From NCBI RefSeq assembly GCF_016908555.1, contig NZ_JAFBEE010000015.1:1-64000 (forward strand): a stretch of DNA of 64,000 nt, given 5' to 3'. The DNA is from Alkaliphilus hydrothermalis. Its GTDB lineage: Bacteria > Bacillota > Clostridia > Peptostreptococcales > Natronincolaceae. The notes beneath the pieces were generated by a model. It was not told the DNA's origin. It saw only the letters and a list, made by a program, of their open reading frames with translations, and did no database searches. Below, one piece after another: positions 1 to 8,851 of this stretch (the stretch's first letter is position 1; each line of letters opens with the position of its first letter). The translations under genes were made by a program, and so were the position numbers.

Positions 1-89
1 TATTTTAGTAAGTTAAAACATTAAGGCGGTGAAACTGGAAAAATCTCAGGAAAATTATTTGCCAAAATTTCGCCAAAAACACTTGCCAG

Positions 90-386
90 TTACATAAAAC
101 TTTTAACTGTTTCATCATAACCATTAAAATAACGATTAGACCCACTTTGGATAGCATCAATAGCCATTTGTTCGTGATTTCCTCTCAGTAGAATAATATG
201 ATCTTTACCATACTTTTTCTGTAAGCTGATCAAAAGTTGAATTACATCCCAACTATTAGGTCCCCTATCAATGAAATCCCCTAGAAATATGATCTGATCA
301 TAATTAAAATCTGCTTTAATCCTATTGAGTAACTCTACTAGCTGAATATAACACCCATGGATATCTGCTACTACAAATTTTCTCAT
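90..386 (-). pseudogene. Truncated calcineurin-like metallophosphoesterase (PrpE/ApaH-like)
   Basis: The 98 codons hold the first half of a Ser/Thr-phosphatase-type metallophosphoesterase. Visible metal-binding motifs are DIHG (residues 8-11), GDFIDRG (36-42) and GNHE (69-72). Relatives are usually above 200 residues and need further histidines in the second half, which is missing here after a stop at 90-92. Downstream sequence toward the window edge (1-89) does not continue in one open frame, so either a frameshift/nonsense mutation or real truncation has occurred. A GGAG site lies upstream of the ATG. Seen: motifs and early stop. Inferred: the product is not a working phosphatase. Confidence 0.65.
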
Positions 387-512
387 TTCATCGCTCCTTT
401 CTTTGTTATCTTAATTATAGTTTAGATAAAGGTTTTACTCGATGAAGCTGGGCTTCATAATTAATTGCATTTGATGTAAACGAATATTACAATAGAGAAA
501 AGGAGGGGGAGT

Positions 513-1520
513 ATGAAGGGAACATTAGCTTGGGAAATTAGAAAATTATATGAAAATAGCAGAAAAAATGGTGGCGTCAAAAAAGAAGATTATGAAAATC
601 TAGTGTCATTTTTCGAAAATTACTATGGGGGAAAAACTAGAGATAGAGAAACTCTAGAAGTGTTAGATATCAGTATGATGGATCTTTTAAGGGATGAAAG
701 CGAATTTATGTTTAATGTTCTTCAGGGGGTTAAATCATACCCAAATGACAAGTGTAAGTTATCAAAACGGTTAGAGGTGTTCTTAGCTCATCTTAAGATA
801 AAGTATGGATTCAATTATAGCGACAATATCTTTGAAAACTTTAAGGTAAATGATAAAAATCAAAGAATATTGTTAATGCTAAAATACCTTCACTCTGGGG
901 AAAAGAGTAGAAGTGATATAGCAGAGGACTTTGGAATCAGTGAAAGAACTGTAGCAGAGGATTTATCCATACTTCAGAATGGATTTACTTTTCTAGGGAC
1001 TGAGATGAATATTCGAGGGTTAGAGAGAGGTACGAATAAATATAAGTCTATTATTCATCCTATATTTCTAGCAGCAAATTCAGCAGAGATCTATGCACTA
1101 ACAGTAGGTTTGAAGCTACTTAGTAAGGGCACTGTATTTGAAGAATCCTTAGGAAGAATATCGAATGTAATATATGAACAATTATCTGAAAACTCGAAGA
1201 GAATGATTGATCAACATGAGGATGAGATTGTGACCTTTGATAATGGAAGTTTAAAATTCATAGATTCAAGTCGTTTAGTTCAAATGATAGAAACTCCTTT
1301 TGCATATTTCTTGAAGGATCCAGTGGAATGTATAATCACCTATAGAGAAGAAGGAAGACAGGTGAAGTATATTGGGACTTTAAAACTAGCAAGAGCATCT
1401 AAAGGAAACATATATAATAAAGTTATACTTGAAAATAATGAAGAGACCATTATCCTTGATATGGAAAATATTTTGAGTATTCGTAGAGTTGACGAAGATA
1501 TATATTTTGAAGATAGGTAG
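513..1520 (+). CDS. HTH transcriptional regulator, WYL/DeoR-like, paralogue 1
   Basis: A 335-residue protein with a helix-turn-helix near residues 132-155 (SRSDIAEDFGISERTVAEDL). A long acidic/helical N-terminal part precedes it. A C-terminal segment (about 275-330, starting ECIITYREEGRQ) resembles the small beta domain that ends WYL-type regulators, though no clear WYL triplet is visible. AGGAGGGGG precedes the ATG. The next gene encodes a protein of the same size and layout, 62 bp downstream, so the two are probably a tandem duplication and may act as a pair. DNA binding is likely from the HTH; ligand and targets are unknown. Confidence 0.6.
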   Translation: MKGTLAWEIRKLYENSRKNGGVKKEDYENLVSFFENYYGGKTRDRETLEVLDISMMDLLRDESEFMFNVLQGVKSYPNDKCKLSKRLEVFLAHLKIKYGFNYSDNIFENFKVNDKNQRILLMLKYLHSGEKSRSDIAEDFGISERTVAEDLSILQNGFTFLGTEMNIRGLERGTNKYKSIIHPIFLAANSAEIYALTVGLKLLSKGTVFEESLGRISNVIYEQLSENSKRMIDQHEDEIVTFDNGSLKFIDSSRLVQMIETPFAYFLKDPVECIITYREEGRQVKYIGTLKLARASKGNIYNKVILENNEETIILDMENILSIRRVDEDIYFEDR

Positions 1521-1582
1521 AAAGGTAGTACTAAAAACTTTAGTCTTTATGTTATTAATTAACTCAATAAAGGAGGGTCTTA

Positions 1583-2617
1583 ATGCCATCTATTATAAGT
1601 ATGCTTGAGGGTTTTATAAATAGCAATTATAAATATGGATGTAAAAAAAGTAGAAAGCTGATTCTAGGTAATGAAGCATATTCTCTATGTGTTCAAGAGG
1701 AAATCCTAGATATTCTAGAAAAGAATGTAATTAAAACTACAGATAAAACAATGTTAAGTCAACAAATAGCAGAGGCAATAGAAGGTTCTTTTGGGAAGAT
1801 ATCTGGTTTTAAAGATAAAGCTTTTGCTAAAGAACTTTATATGGATCTAGTAGAATATCTAAATGAAAAATATAAATTTAGAATTAATATTGACTCTATA
1901 GTAGAAAACATAATAGGAACTCCGGAAGAAAGATGTCTATATTTACTCAGAGAAACAGAGAGAACTAATTTCTATGGAAAGAAGATGGGCTTAACTGAGA
2001 TAGCCGCTAAGCTAGGATGTAGCCGACGTGTTCTAGAAAAAGATGTTCAAAGAATCACGGAACAAGGATTTAACTTATTAGGTCTCAATATTAAATTAGT
2101 AGATGAGAGAAATAGTGTTCTAAGTATGGAATCAACCCCTCATCCTATAATATTGATGCAGAATATTTCGCAAATAATGGTTATGCTTGAAGGATTACGG
2201 GCAATGGAGAACACTAAAGCATATAACAACTATGCTCGTTCAACAGCAATAAATATATGGAATCAATTAACTGAATATGCTCAAAACAAAGTACTAGATG
2301 CGATAGAAGTATTAAATAAGGAATCGGATGCTATCATCGAATGGTACTTAAATTTACGAGATGAAAGTTTAGCCCATAAACACTTTATTACTGAGATAAA
2401 AAACAGTGAAGGAAATATTAGTAGTCAGTTAATGTATCTTGCTAAAAACCAGAAACCCTTTAATATTACATACAAAGATAAAGACGGCCTAGTACAGACA
2501 AGAAATGATTGTTGGGTGATATTTTTTAATCCCTCAAGTGACATATTACGAGTTAAAACTCCCTATTCAGAAGTAGAACTCGAGGAAGATCAAATTATTG
2601 AGTTAGATGTCCTGTAG
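1583..2617 (+). CDS. HTH transcriptional regulator, WYL/DeoR-like, paralogue 2
   Basis: A 344-residue protein with the same architecture as the preceding gene: a helical N-terminal region, an HTH at about 135-158 (GLTEIAAKLGCSRRVLEKDV), a following GFNLLGLNIK segment matching GFTFLGTEMN in the neighbour, and a C-terminal beta-rich domain (about 288-344). AAAGGAGGG sits 6 bases before the ATG. The pair probably shares one transcript. The function is inferred from the HTH only; sequence divergence between the two suggests different targets or a heterodimer. Confidence 0.6.
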   Translation: MPSIISMLEGFINSNYKYGCKKSRKLILGNEAYSLCVQEEILDILEKNVIKTTDKTMLSQQIAEAIEGSFGKISGFKDKAFAKELYMDLVEYLNEKYKFRINIDSIVENIIGTPEERCLYLLRETERTNFYGKKMGLTEIAAKLGCSRRVLEKDVQRITEQGFNLLGLNIKLVDERNSVLSMESTPHPIILMQNISQIMVMLEGLRAMENTKAYNNYARSTAINIWNQLTEYAQNKVLDAIEVLNKESDAIIEWYLNLRDESLAHKHFITEIKNSEGNISSQLMYLAKNQKPFNITYKDKDGLVQTRNDCWVIFFNPSSDILRVKTPYSEVELEEDQIIELDVL

Positions 2618-2704
2618 TGCGAATTTTTTGTTCGCACCAAGATTCTAATAAAGTGTTATTATAAGCTTAACAATGAGAGAAAAAAGAATATGGGAGGAAT
2701 GAAT

Positions 2705-3688
2705 ATGATAACACAATTTAGAAGATTTAATGAGGAAAATATAGGGAGAGAACTGGATGATTTTGTAGAGGACCTTAGGGGTGCATTGGATGAACTAGTT
2801 GATATAGATACAGTGCAAAATGAAGCTAGACAACTAATGGAGTCATTAATTAAAGAACAAGACGAGGATGGGTTTTGGGGAATAATACCTAGTCCCCGTG
2901 TAGATGGTGACATTAGAGTAGCCTATTGGTACGAAACTACCTATATCGCCTCTGCTCTTATGATGAAATATTGGATAAACGCCTTAGCTGAAGCTGAGAT
3001 AATAGAAGGTTTTGAAAAAGCACTTACGAAGGGACTTAAAGCTTCAACAGGTAGAGGATTTTCTGGTCATGGATTTGATGATATAAGAGGTAGACTCTCA
3101 GCAGTGAAGATATTTAAGAAGGGAAAAGTGGCTGATTTTCTAGATCAATTTCCTAACCTTTGTCCAGTTTTTACAGAGGTCTTTAGTGGAGTTCTTGAAG
3201 GTCTAAAACATGCATTAGAAAATAATCACACTCAAGGGGCATGGGGAGAGGATTATAAACAGGAAATGGAGAAAGCATTACATGGATTTCCATTAGGAGA
3301 CGGTTTTTTAGTATTTGTATATGGGACATTGATGAAGGGTAACAGTAACCATAAGAGATTCTTGTCTAATGCCAAATGTCTAGGCACAGGTGTAGTAGTA
3401 GGATATACCTTATATGATTTAGGGAGTTATCCAGGGGTTAAGCATAGTAAAGAAGGGGTGGTAAAAGGGGAAGTTTATAAGATTAATACTGACATGCTGA
3501 GGGACCTTGATTTATTGGAAGGAGAAGGCAGCTTATATCTTCGTGAAAAAACTAAAGTTATATGTGAAAACCAACAGTTTAATGACGTTTATATTTATAT
3601 ATATAACAATAGTGTTTCTAAGAATAAATGTATCCCTTTTAAGAAACAGCCATGGCGATATAATGATAATTATAGTGGGCAAGAATAA
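2705..3688 (+). CDS. Two-domain protein with C-terminal gamma-glutamylcyclotransferase (AIG2-like) fold
   Basis: The C-terminal third (about residues 200-310) carries the gamma-glutamylcyclotransferase/AIG2 signature: FVYGTLMKGNSNH near its start, then LYDLGSYPGV and VKGEVYKI, with an acidic LLEGEG segment where the catalytic Glu is expected. The N-terminal part of about 190 residues is different. It contains a QDEDGFWG motif like the QW repeats of terpenoid-cyclase/prenyltransferase toroids, but only once, so that fold is a guess. Three in-frame ATGs exist (2690, 2699, 2705). GGGAGG at 2692-2697 favours 2705. The gene is codirectional with the two regulators but 87 bp downstream. The substrate is unknown. 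Confidence 0.6.
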   Translation: MITQFRRFNEENIGRELDDFVEDLRGALDELVDIDTVQNEARQLMESLIKEQDEDGFWGIIPSPRVDGDIRVAYWYETTYIASALMMKYWINALAEAEIIEGFEKALTKGLKASTGRGFSGHGFDDIRGRLSAVKIFKKGKVADFLDQFPNLCPVFTEVFSGVLEGLKHALENNHTQGAWGEDYKQEMEKALHGFPLGDGFLVFVYGTLMKGNSNHKRFLSNAKCLGTGVVVGYTLYDLGSYPGVKHSKEGVVKGEVYKINTDMLRDLDLLEGEGSLYLREKTKVICENQQFNDVYIYIYNNSVSKNKCIPFKKQPWRYNDNYSGQE

Positions 3689-4147
3689 AAAAACTTATTT
3701 TATATAATAAGTAGATAAGTATTAATGAAGAAAGATAATTTTCCGAGGATTCATATTGAAAAAAGGTACTAGAACTTTGGGATAGAAGAAAGATAACATA
3801 TCAAAACATGAGAAAACCTTCTAAAGACATAAAGACGTTTGGTTTAATAAAACTTAATGTCTTTATTAATATGGTGTAAATTAATGAGATTTTATGCTGT
3901 TGCAATAAATAAAGTTAATACTGGATTGTATGAAAAAAGTGGTATATTTAGCTATAGTTCCGGCACAAAGGTTTATTGGAAGTGTTCAAAAGATCATTTC
4001 TAGATTACTATAAGACCAGCTAAAAAAAGTCAATAGTTAGTTTCAAGTTTTTTAAAAAAGCTCATTTTAGAAAAAAAGTGCAGCAAAGCTAGCCATATGC
4101 AAAATACGAACAATGGCAAAATATGAATATTTTCATTGTAATAAGGC
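3689..4147. other. Gene-poor stretch containing the right side of the IS110 element
   Basis: No intact gene is visible. The part nearest 4147 should contain the end of the IS110-family element, whose boundary cannot be fixed because these elements lack terminal inverted repeats. A short decayed reading frame (3884-4036) lies inside and is listed separately. Confidence 0.5.
3884..4036 (+). pseudogene. Possible remnant of a small zinc-ribbon protein
   Basis: An ATG frame gives 39 residues ending KVYWKCSKDHF, then a TAG at 4001-4003. The same frame continues with ITIRPAKKSQ to a second stop at 4034. The WKC-x3-H motif followed by an aromatic and an IxxR resembles the treble-clef 'WxC...H.W...R' pattern of DUF4379-type domains, with the expected Trp (TGG) replaced by TAG. 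No convincing ribosome site was seen. Weak evidence: a short chance frame cannot be excluded. Confidence 0.22.
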
Positions 4148-5448
4148 TTAAACAGCTTTTGAATTTACTAAGTTTTTACTTTGTCTCCAGTTTTGATGTT
4201 CTTCAGGGCTCCTAAGCATGAATGGCTTTTCGTCACGGAGAACCGCAAAGATATAATGGAGAAGCTTGTGCATAACAGCTACTAGAGCTACTTTTTTCTT
4301 CTTGTTTTCACATTTTTTATGATAGTAGTCCCTTAGTACAGGGTTGATTGCATCTCCCTTTCGGGTTGTCCTAATGGATGCTAGAGCCGCTGTAAAGAGT
4401 ACCCTACGTCCAAATCGTGTACCACGCTTTGAGATTTTGTTTCTATCGCCATTGAATTTGCCTGATTGGTTTACACTTGGATCAATCCCAAAGAATGCGG
4501 TAAATGCTTTAGGAGAATGTAATTTAGAGAAATCTCCAATCTCAGCTATGAGTGTTACAGCGGTTAAGAAACCAATGCCGGGCATATCTTCAAGGAGATT
4601 AATATATCCTCTGACTTTAGTTGGAAAGTCCTCAGCGTCAATCATGGAGTGAGGTTGTTTCATAAGCCCATCAAGGCTGCTTTGAAGACTTCTGATGCCA
4701 TCAAGATGAAACTTGATTTTCATACTGAGGATACCAAAATCCATGGGCATGGATAGAGCCATTTTAGATATTTCTAACAGGGTATGTACTTTTTTCTGAG
4801 CCCACAGGATGTTTTTGCGGCTTGTCTTTGAAATTATTTGAGCCAATTCAAGTGGGTCTGCATCCAGCACATGCCTAGGGGAAGGATATGACTGTAACAA
4901 CTCTAAAGAGGCTTTTCCGAAAGGATTTGAAAAGACATCTAGGTATCTTGGAAAGAGTAAGTAAAGGTCTGTACAGAGCCTGTTTTTCATCTCAGTGAGC
5001 ATATCTGATAGGGCATAATACTCACGGGTCATCATGCGAAGCGCAAGAACCTGAGGCTCTGGCACAAGGGAATACTTTACTTCTTGGAATTTAGCAAGCC
5101 TTGCAATGGATTCTGCATCTTTTGCATCATTTTTCACTTTTCTTAAGTCAAAATTTTGATAGAATGGACACACAAAGGGTTTAGGACAAAACCTTTGAGG
5201 TCATTCGATCTCAAAAAGAAGAAGAGTGGTAAATGAAAGATACCCGTAGATTCTACGAAGTAGATGGGCTTTTGTTTTAACCGCTCTTCTTCTTTTTTGA
5301 GAATCTGTAAGAGTTTATTGAATCCGGCAGGATTATGATCAATCCGAAAAGGCTTACGAATAAGTGAACCGCTAGGTTCAAGCATTGCAACCACAGAAAA
5401 TTCTGAGGAAACATCAATACCGACAACAAAAGCATTAATGAATTTAGA
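4148..5448 (-). pseudogene. IS110-family transposase (DEDD), frameshifted
   Basis: Two minus-strand frames join into one IS110-type recombinase. The N-terminal frame (start ATG at 5448) has GIDVS and VESTG, the first D and the E of the DEDD/RuvC-like site. After VLNPLCVHSIK the frame shifts in an A4/T4 run at about 5151-5158. The second frame resumes with FDLRKVKNDAKDAESIARLA, carrying the next acidic residues, and ends with the Tnp_20 domain (LLEDMPGIGFLTAVTLIAEI and FFGIDPSVNQSG). Restoring one base would give about 430 residues, normal for the family. Either a dead element or a homopolymer error. The active site appears otherwise intact. Confidence 0.85.
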
Positions 5449-5655
5449 CATAAAAAACACAACCTTTCTGTTCAAAATGAATCAGAGCATCCACTAAATG
5501 AAGAACGTCAAACAACCTTGCATTTGAAACGGGTAACACCAAATAGTGGCCCAACCAGCTAAACATCGAATCGTCCTTGTGGAGTGACACGCTTTTTTAC
5601 GGATAAGTCTTCTAGTAAGAAGGATCCAGGAGGAACGCACATCTATCTCTCTGAC
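5449..5655 (-). ncRNA. Candidate IS110 bridge RNA (leader upstream of transposase)
   Basis: About 200 bases between the predicted start of transcription (near 5655) and the transposase ATG are noncoding. Known for IS110 elements: the noncoding left end, upstream of the recombinase, is transcribed into a structured bridge RNA of roughly 150-250 nt that pairs with donor and target DNA. Seen here: a promoter facing the transposase (5662-5690), a GTCTTCTAG/AAGAAGGAT hairpin near 5607-5622, and the correct size and side. The pairing loops were not resolved, so the identity is inferred from position. Confidence 0.45.
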
Positions 5656-5661
5656 AAAGAG

Positions 5662-5690
5662 ATTATAGCACGATATTTACAAATTTTAAA
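5662..5690 (-). promoter_or_regulatory. Sigma-70 promoter of the IS110 element
   Basis: Reading leftward on the minus strand, TTTAAA (5690-5685) is followed after 17 bases by a perfect TATAAT (5667-5662). Transcription would begin near 5655, cross a short ATCTCT/AGAGAT hairpin and run through the noncoding leader into the transposase. Confidence 0.6.
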
Positions 5691-5800
5691 TGTTAGGTGT
5701 CACTGATTCATCTAAACAATAGATTTGAAATTGTCAAAGAACATTCGGGTAGGTTTTTGAACCTTAACCCTATATTTATCTTACAAGGAGGGAGTTATTA

Positions 5801-7491
5801 ATGCTGAATGATTTACATGAGATTGCCCTTTCAGTGCAGAAAAAATATAAAGAAGAGTTTAAGGTAAATGAAATTATATTATCAGATACGTTAAAAGAAG
5901 CCTATGGTACATATTTAAGAGAAAACTCTCAGAATGTTAGTTTTTCGCTATATACTGCAACTGTAACTACTTCTCTTAATAAGAAAATGTATATTCCTAA
6001 TCAGTGGTTTTTGGCAGCTTCGTTCATGGTGCCTTATGTAGTCGAGATTGTTAGGTACAAGAATGAGACTGAGAAAGTTCTAGCTAACATGTTTAATAGT
6101 AGCAAGGACAAAAAAGAATATATAGTCAAAATGAAAAATATTGAGGATATGACTAAAATTAGCATATTAAAAGAGAAGATTAAAAGTTATTTTATACAAG
6201 TGGGTTCGGATACGGTAGAAGACGATACGAATTATCTTACCAAGTTCATAACTGATTACGAATGGTGGTTTGGTAGCAAGACTATAGACAGAGGAGATTA
6301 CTATGTATCTCCAGTTTTGTTTTTGCTTGGGGTTGTAAATGTGTCACAGGGTTACATTGCTGATATAGCTTATATTCTTTCCACTGAACCATCGCTTACT
6401 GCGGTATGGAATAAAATGATTGAACCAGAAGATATTATCAAACATGATATAACTACTACCATTCCCGTGGATTTGAAAATAAAAAGAAAGACGGGCGGTA
6501 TAAATGAGATAGTTTACGGTGCACCAGGCACTGGGAAGAGTAGATATTTGGAAGATAGGTATGGCAAAGCACCATTAACAAGAAGAGTGGTTTTTCATTC
6601 AGAGTATTCCTATTTTGATTTCATTGGTGTTTACAAGCCTGTTCCAGTATATAAGGAGACGGATAAAGTATTTAAGACCATAGATGGACAACTTATGGAT
6701 AAAGGCGAACCTTATATCGACTACAAATTTGTTCCTAGACCATTTATCAAAGTGCTTGTAGAAGCTTGGTTGGATCCATAGAACATGCATACATTACTGA
6801 TAGAGGAGATCAACCGTGCTGATGCAGCATCAGTTTTTGGAGTGGTATTTCAGCTTCTTGACAGAGATGCAGAGGGATATAGCGAATATACATTTGAACC
6901 ATCTGAGGATTTGTATGCGTATTTGTTTTCAATTGAAGGAATTAAGAACTATATTAAAAATGGCATAAAGCTACCTTCAAATTTGAATATTGTAGCAACA
7001 ATGAATAGTGCTGACCAAGGAGTTAGACCAATGGATTCAGCTTTCAAAAGAAGATGGAATTTCAAGTACGTTAGAATTGATATAAAAGGAACTGTCTGCG
7101 AAAAAGCTAAACTGACTTATGGGGGAAGAACCGTATACTGGGCAGGTTTGTTGAATTGATCAACAGGAAATTAAGTGGTGGGGTTTTAAAAGTTGACGAA
7201 GATAAACTGGTAGGGCCATTTTTTATTAAGCCAGAAAAAATTGGAAAAAAACGCTCCATTGATAAATTACTCTTATATTTGTGGGATGATGTATTGAGGC
7301 ATTCTAGAGATTCTTTCTTTAATAGTGATATTAATAACTTCGCTGATTTATCTGAGAAGTTTGAAGTCGAAGATGTTTTGGATTTAATTCAGCGTAATGA
7401 AGATATCAACTATATGACTGTTGACAACATGGCTGAATTGAATGAAATAACAGAGGAATTAGAAGGAGAGTATACTGAAAGCGAGGAGTGA
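5801..7491 (+). pseudogene. McrB-like AAA+ GTPase subunit of a LlaJI/McrBC-type restriction system, inactivated
   Basis: A strong AAGGAGGGAG site leads a 564-codon frame. The N-terminal specificity-like region (1-235) is followed by a Walker A motif YGAPGTGKS (about 240), a Walker B/switch region LLIEEINRADAASVFG, the sensor ATMNSADQGVRPMD and a FKRRW arginine motif. These are hallmarks of McrB-type AAA+ motors. It is broken twice: an in-frame TAG at 6779-6781 (expected Glu in DP-x-NMHTLLIEE), and a one-base shift near 7125-7135, after which LINRKLSGG and VGPFFIKPEKIG resume. The motor would translocate DNA for the downstream nuclease. A substitution stop plus a frameshift argues for real decay. 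Confidence 0.8.
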
Positions 7492-7495
7492 GAAC

Positions 7496-8749
7496 ATGGA
7501 TATAAAACCAATTTGAATCAATGACTCCACGTTCTACAGCATGAAGGTTTATCCAAGGATTGCAGATTATCTCAGAGGACTTCCTGATATTTGCACCGTA
7601 CATGATGATATGTTTCAATTTAAATTTACTGGCATGGTCATCTTAAATGATGTACCTGTATTAGTATTACCTAAAAATTATGCAATACCAGAAAATATTG
7701 ATGAAAAGTATAAGCATGCAGGGGTGTTTGAAAAAGTACTTATGAGATATAGGAATGAACCATACCATGAACAAGAAGAAAATAAACTATTATATGGAAT
7801 GGGGAGTGATAATGCACGGATAGCTGTAGCATTTCAAATTATTGAAGATTATTTGGCATATGGAATACTTGAAGGGAAAAAATCCTGTTCACTGAATCAC
7901 CAAAAGGTAGAACAGATTGGAATAAGACAATTAATAATACTACCCCTGTAGTAAATCATGGACAGGTAATTTATACCTATCCAATAACCAGATTTAAAAA
8001 AACAGATGATATTAATTTGATACATAAAGTCCATTTTTTTTGTGGTAAAAGAATGTTTGAAAATGTGGGGATGGCTTTATGGAGTAGACTCAGAAACAAT
8101 CCCTCAAGAATATCAGCTGCTGCCATGCTCCAAGGATAAGGCGATAATTGCCCTCTATCAAGAATTGAAAGAAACCTATATTCAAAGAGAAATAACGGTA
8201 ATTAAAAATCTAATAAGTTACTTGTCTGCTGAATCAGGTAAAACTAGCGAAATGAATTAGGAAATACTAGGAACACAATACTTTAGCTATGTTTGGGAAG
8301 CAATATGCGGTTATTTGTTTAGAAATAAGTATGCAACTACTAGGGATATTGTTCCACAACCAGAATGGGAAGGAATTGAGGGGAAGATTAGTCAAAGACC
8401 GGATATACTTACAGTTGATGGACCAATATTATATGTTTTGGATGCAAAGTATTACAATTATAATGTTGGTCTTCTAGGATGGCATGATGTTATTAAACAA
8501 CTGTTTTATAGGCATACAATAATCGAGAACCTAAAAGGGAAAAAGGGTGCGAGGTTATTGCCAAACGTTAAGACAGTAAAAAATGCTTTCTTGCTGCCCG
8601 GTAATGAAACTGATAAATTAAAGTATATTGGCCGTGTCTTTGTGCGTGACATAGAAAATCTTGGTGAAGTAAAGGTACTTGCAATTAATCAGTGGGACGC
8701 CATGCGAACCTATGCGTTTAGAAATGATGACAGTATAGGGATGACTTGA
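7496..8749 (+). pseudogene. LlaJI/McrC-like restriction endonuclease subunit, multiply disrupted
   Basis: The ATG at 7496 follows the mcrB-like stop by 4 bases. The frame has TGA at codon 7 (7514-7516, probably a CGA Arg before INDSTFYS), a shift in an A-run near 7876, another in a T-run near 8033-8041, and an in-frame TAG at 8258-8260. Pieces read in order: LPKNYAIPE; then, in the second frame, NKTINNTTPVVNHGQVIYTY; then YVWEAICGYLF; then a PD-(D/E)xK nuclease core RPDILTVDGPILYVLDAKYY. This fits the LlaJI/McrC nuclease partner of the McrB-like motor. The catalytic residues survive but the gene cannot make a full-length protein. Confidence 0.78.
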
Positions 8750-8786
8750 TAAAAAAATTGGCAGCCGAATGTTAAGGGATATAATC

Positions 8787-8815
8787 TTTACACGAATGAA
8801 AATTTGTGATAAAAT
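8787..8815 (+). promoter_or_regulatory. Promoter of the cytosine methyltransferase
   Basis: TTTACA at 8787-8792, a 17-base spacer and TAAAAT at 8810-8815. Transcription should begin near 8822, about 30 bases before the ATG. The methyltransferase thus does not depend on read-through from the decayed restriction genes. It carries an N-terminal HTH and could repress this promoter (inference). Confidence 0.6.
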
Positions 8816-8851
8816 GAGGACATAACGACCTGATAATGTGGAGGATAAATC

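Noticed and set aside
4148..5448. Programmed frameshift in the IS110 transposase
   Set aside because: IS110 transposases are single-frame; no slippery heptamer with a downstream structure is evident. A plain indel is simpler.
6785..7491. Two separate small AAA proteins downstream of the McrB N-terminal piece
   Set aside because: They continue one McrB-like domain order across a stop and a frameshift; treated as a single pseudogene.
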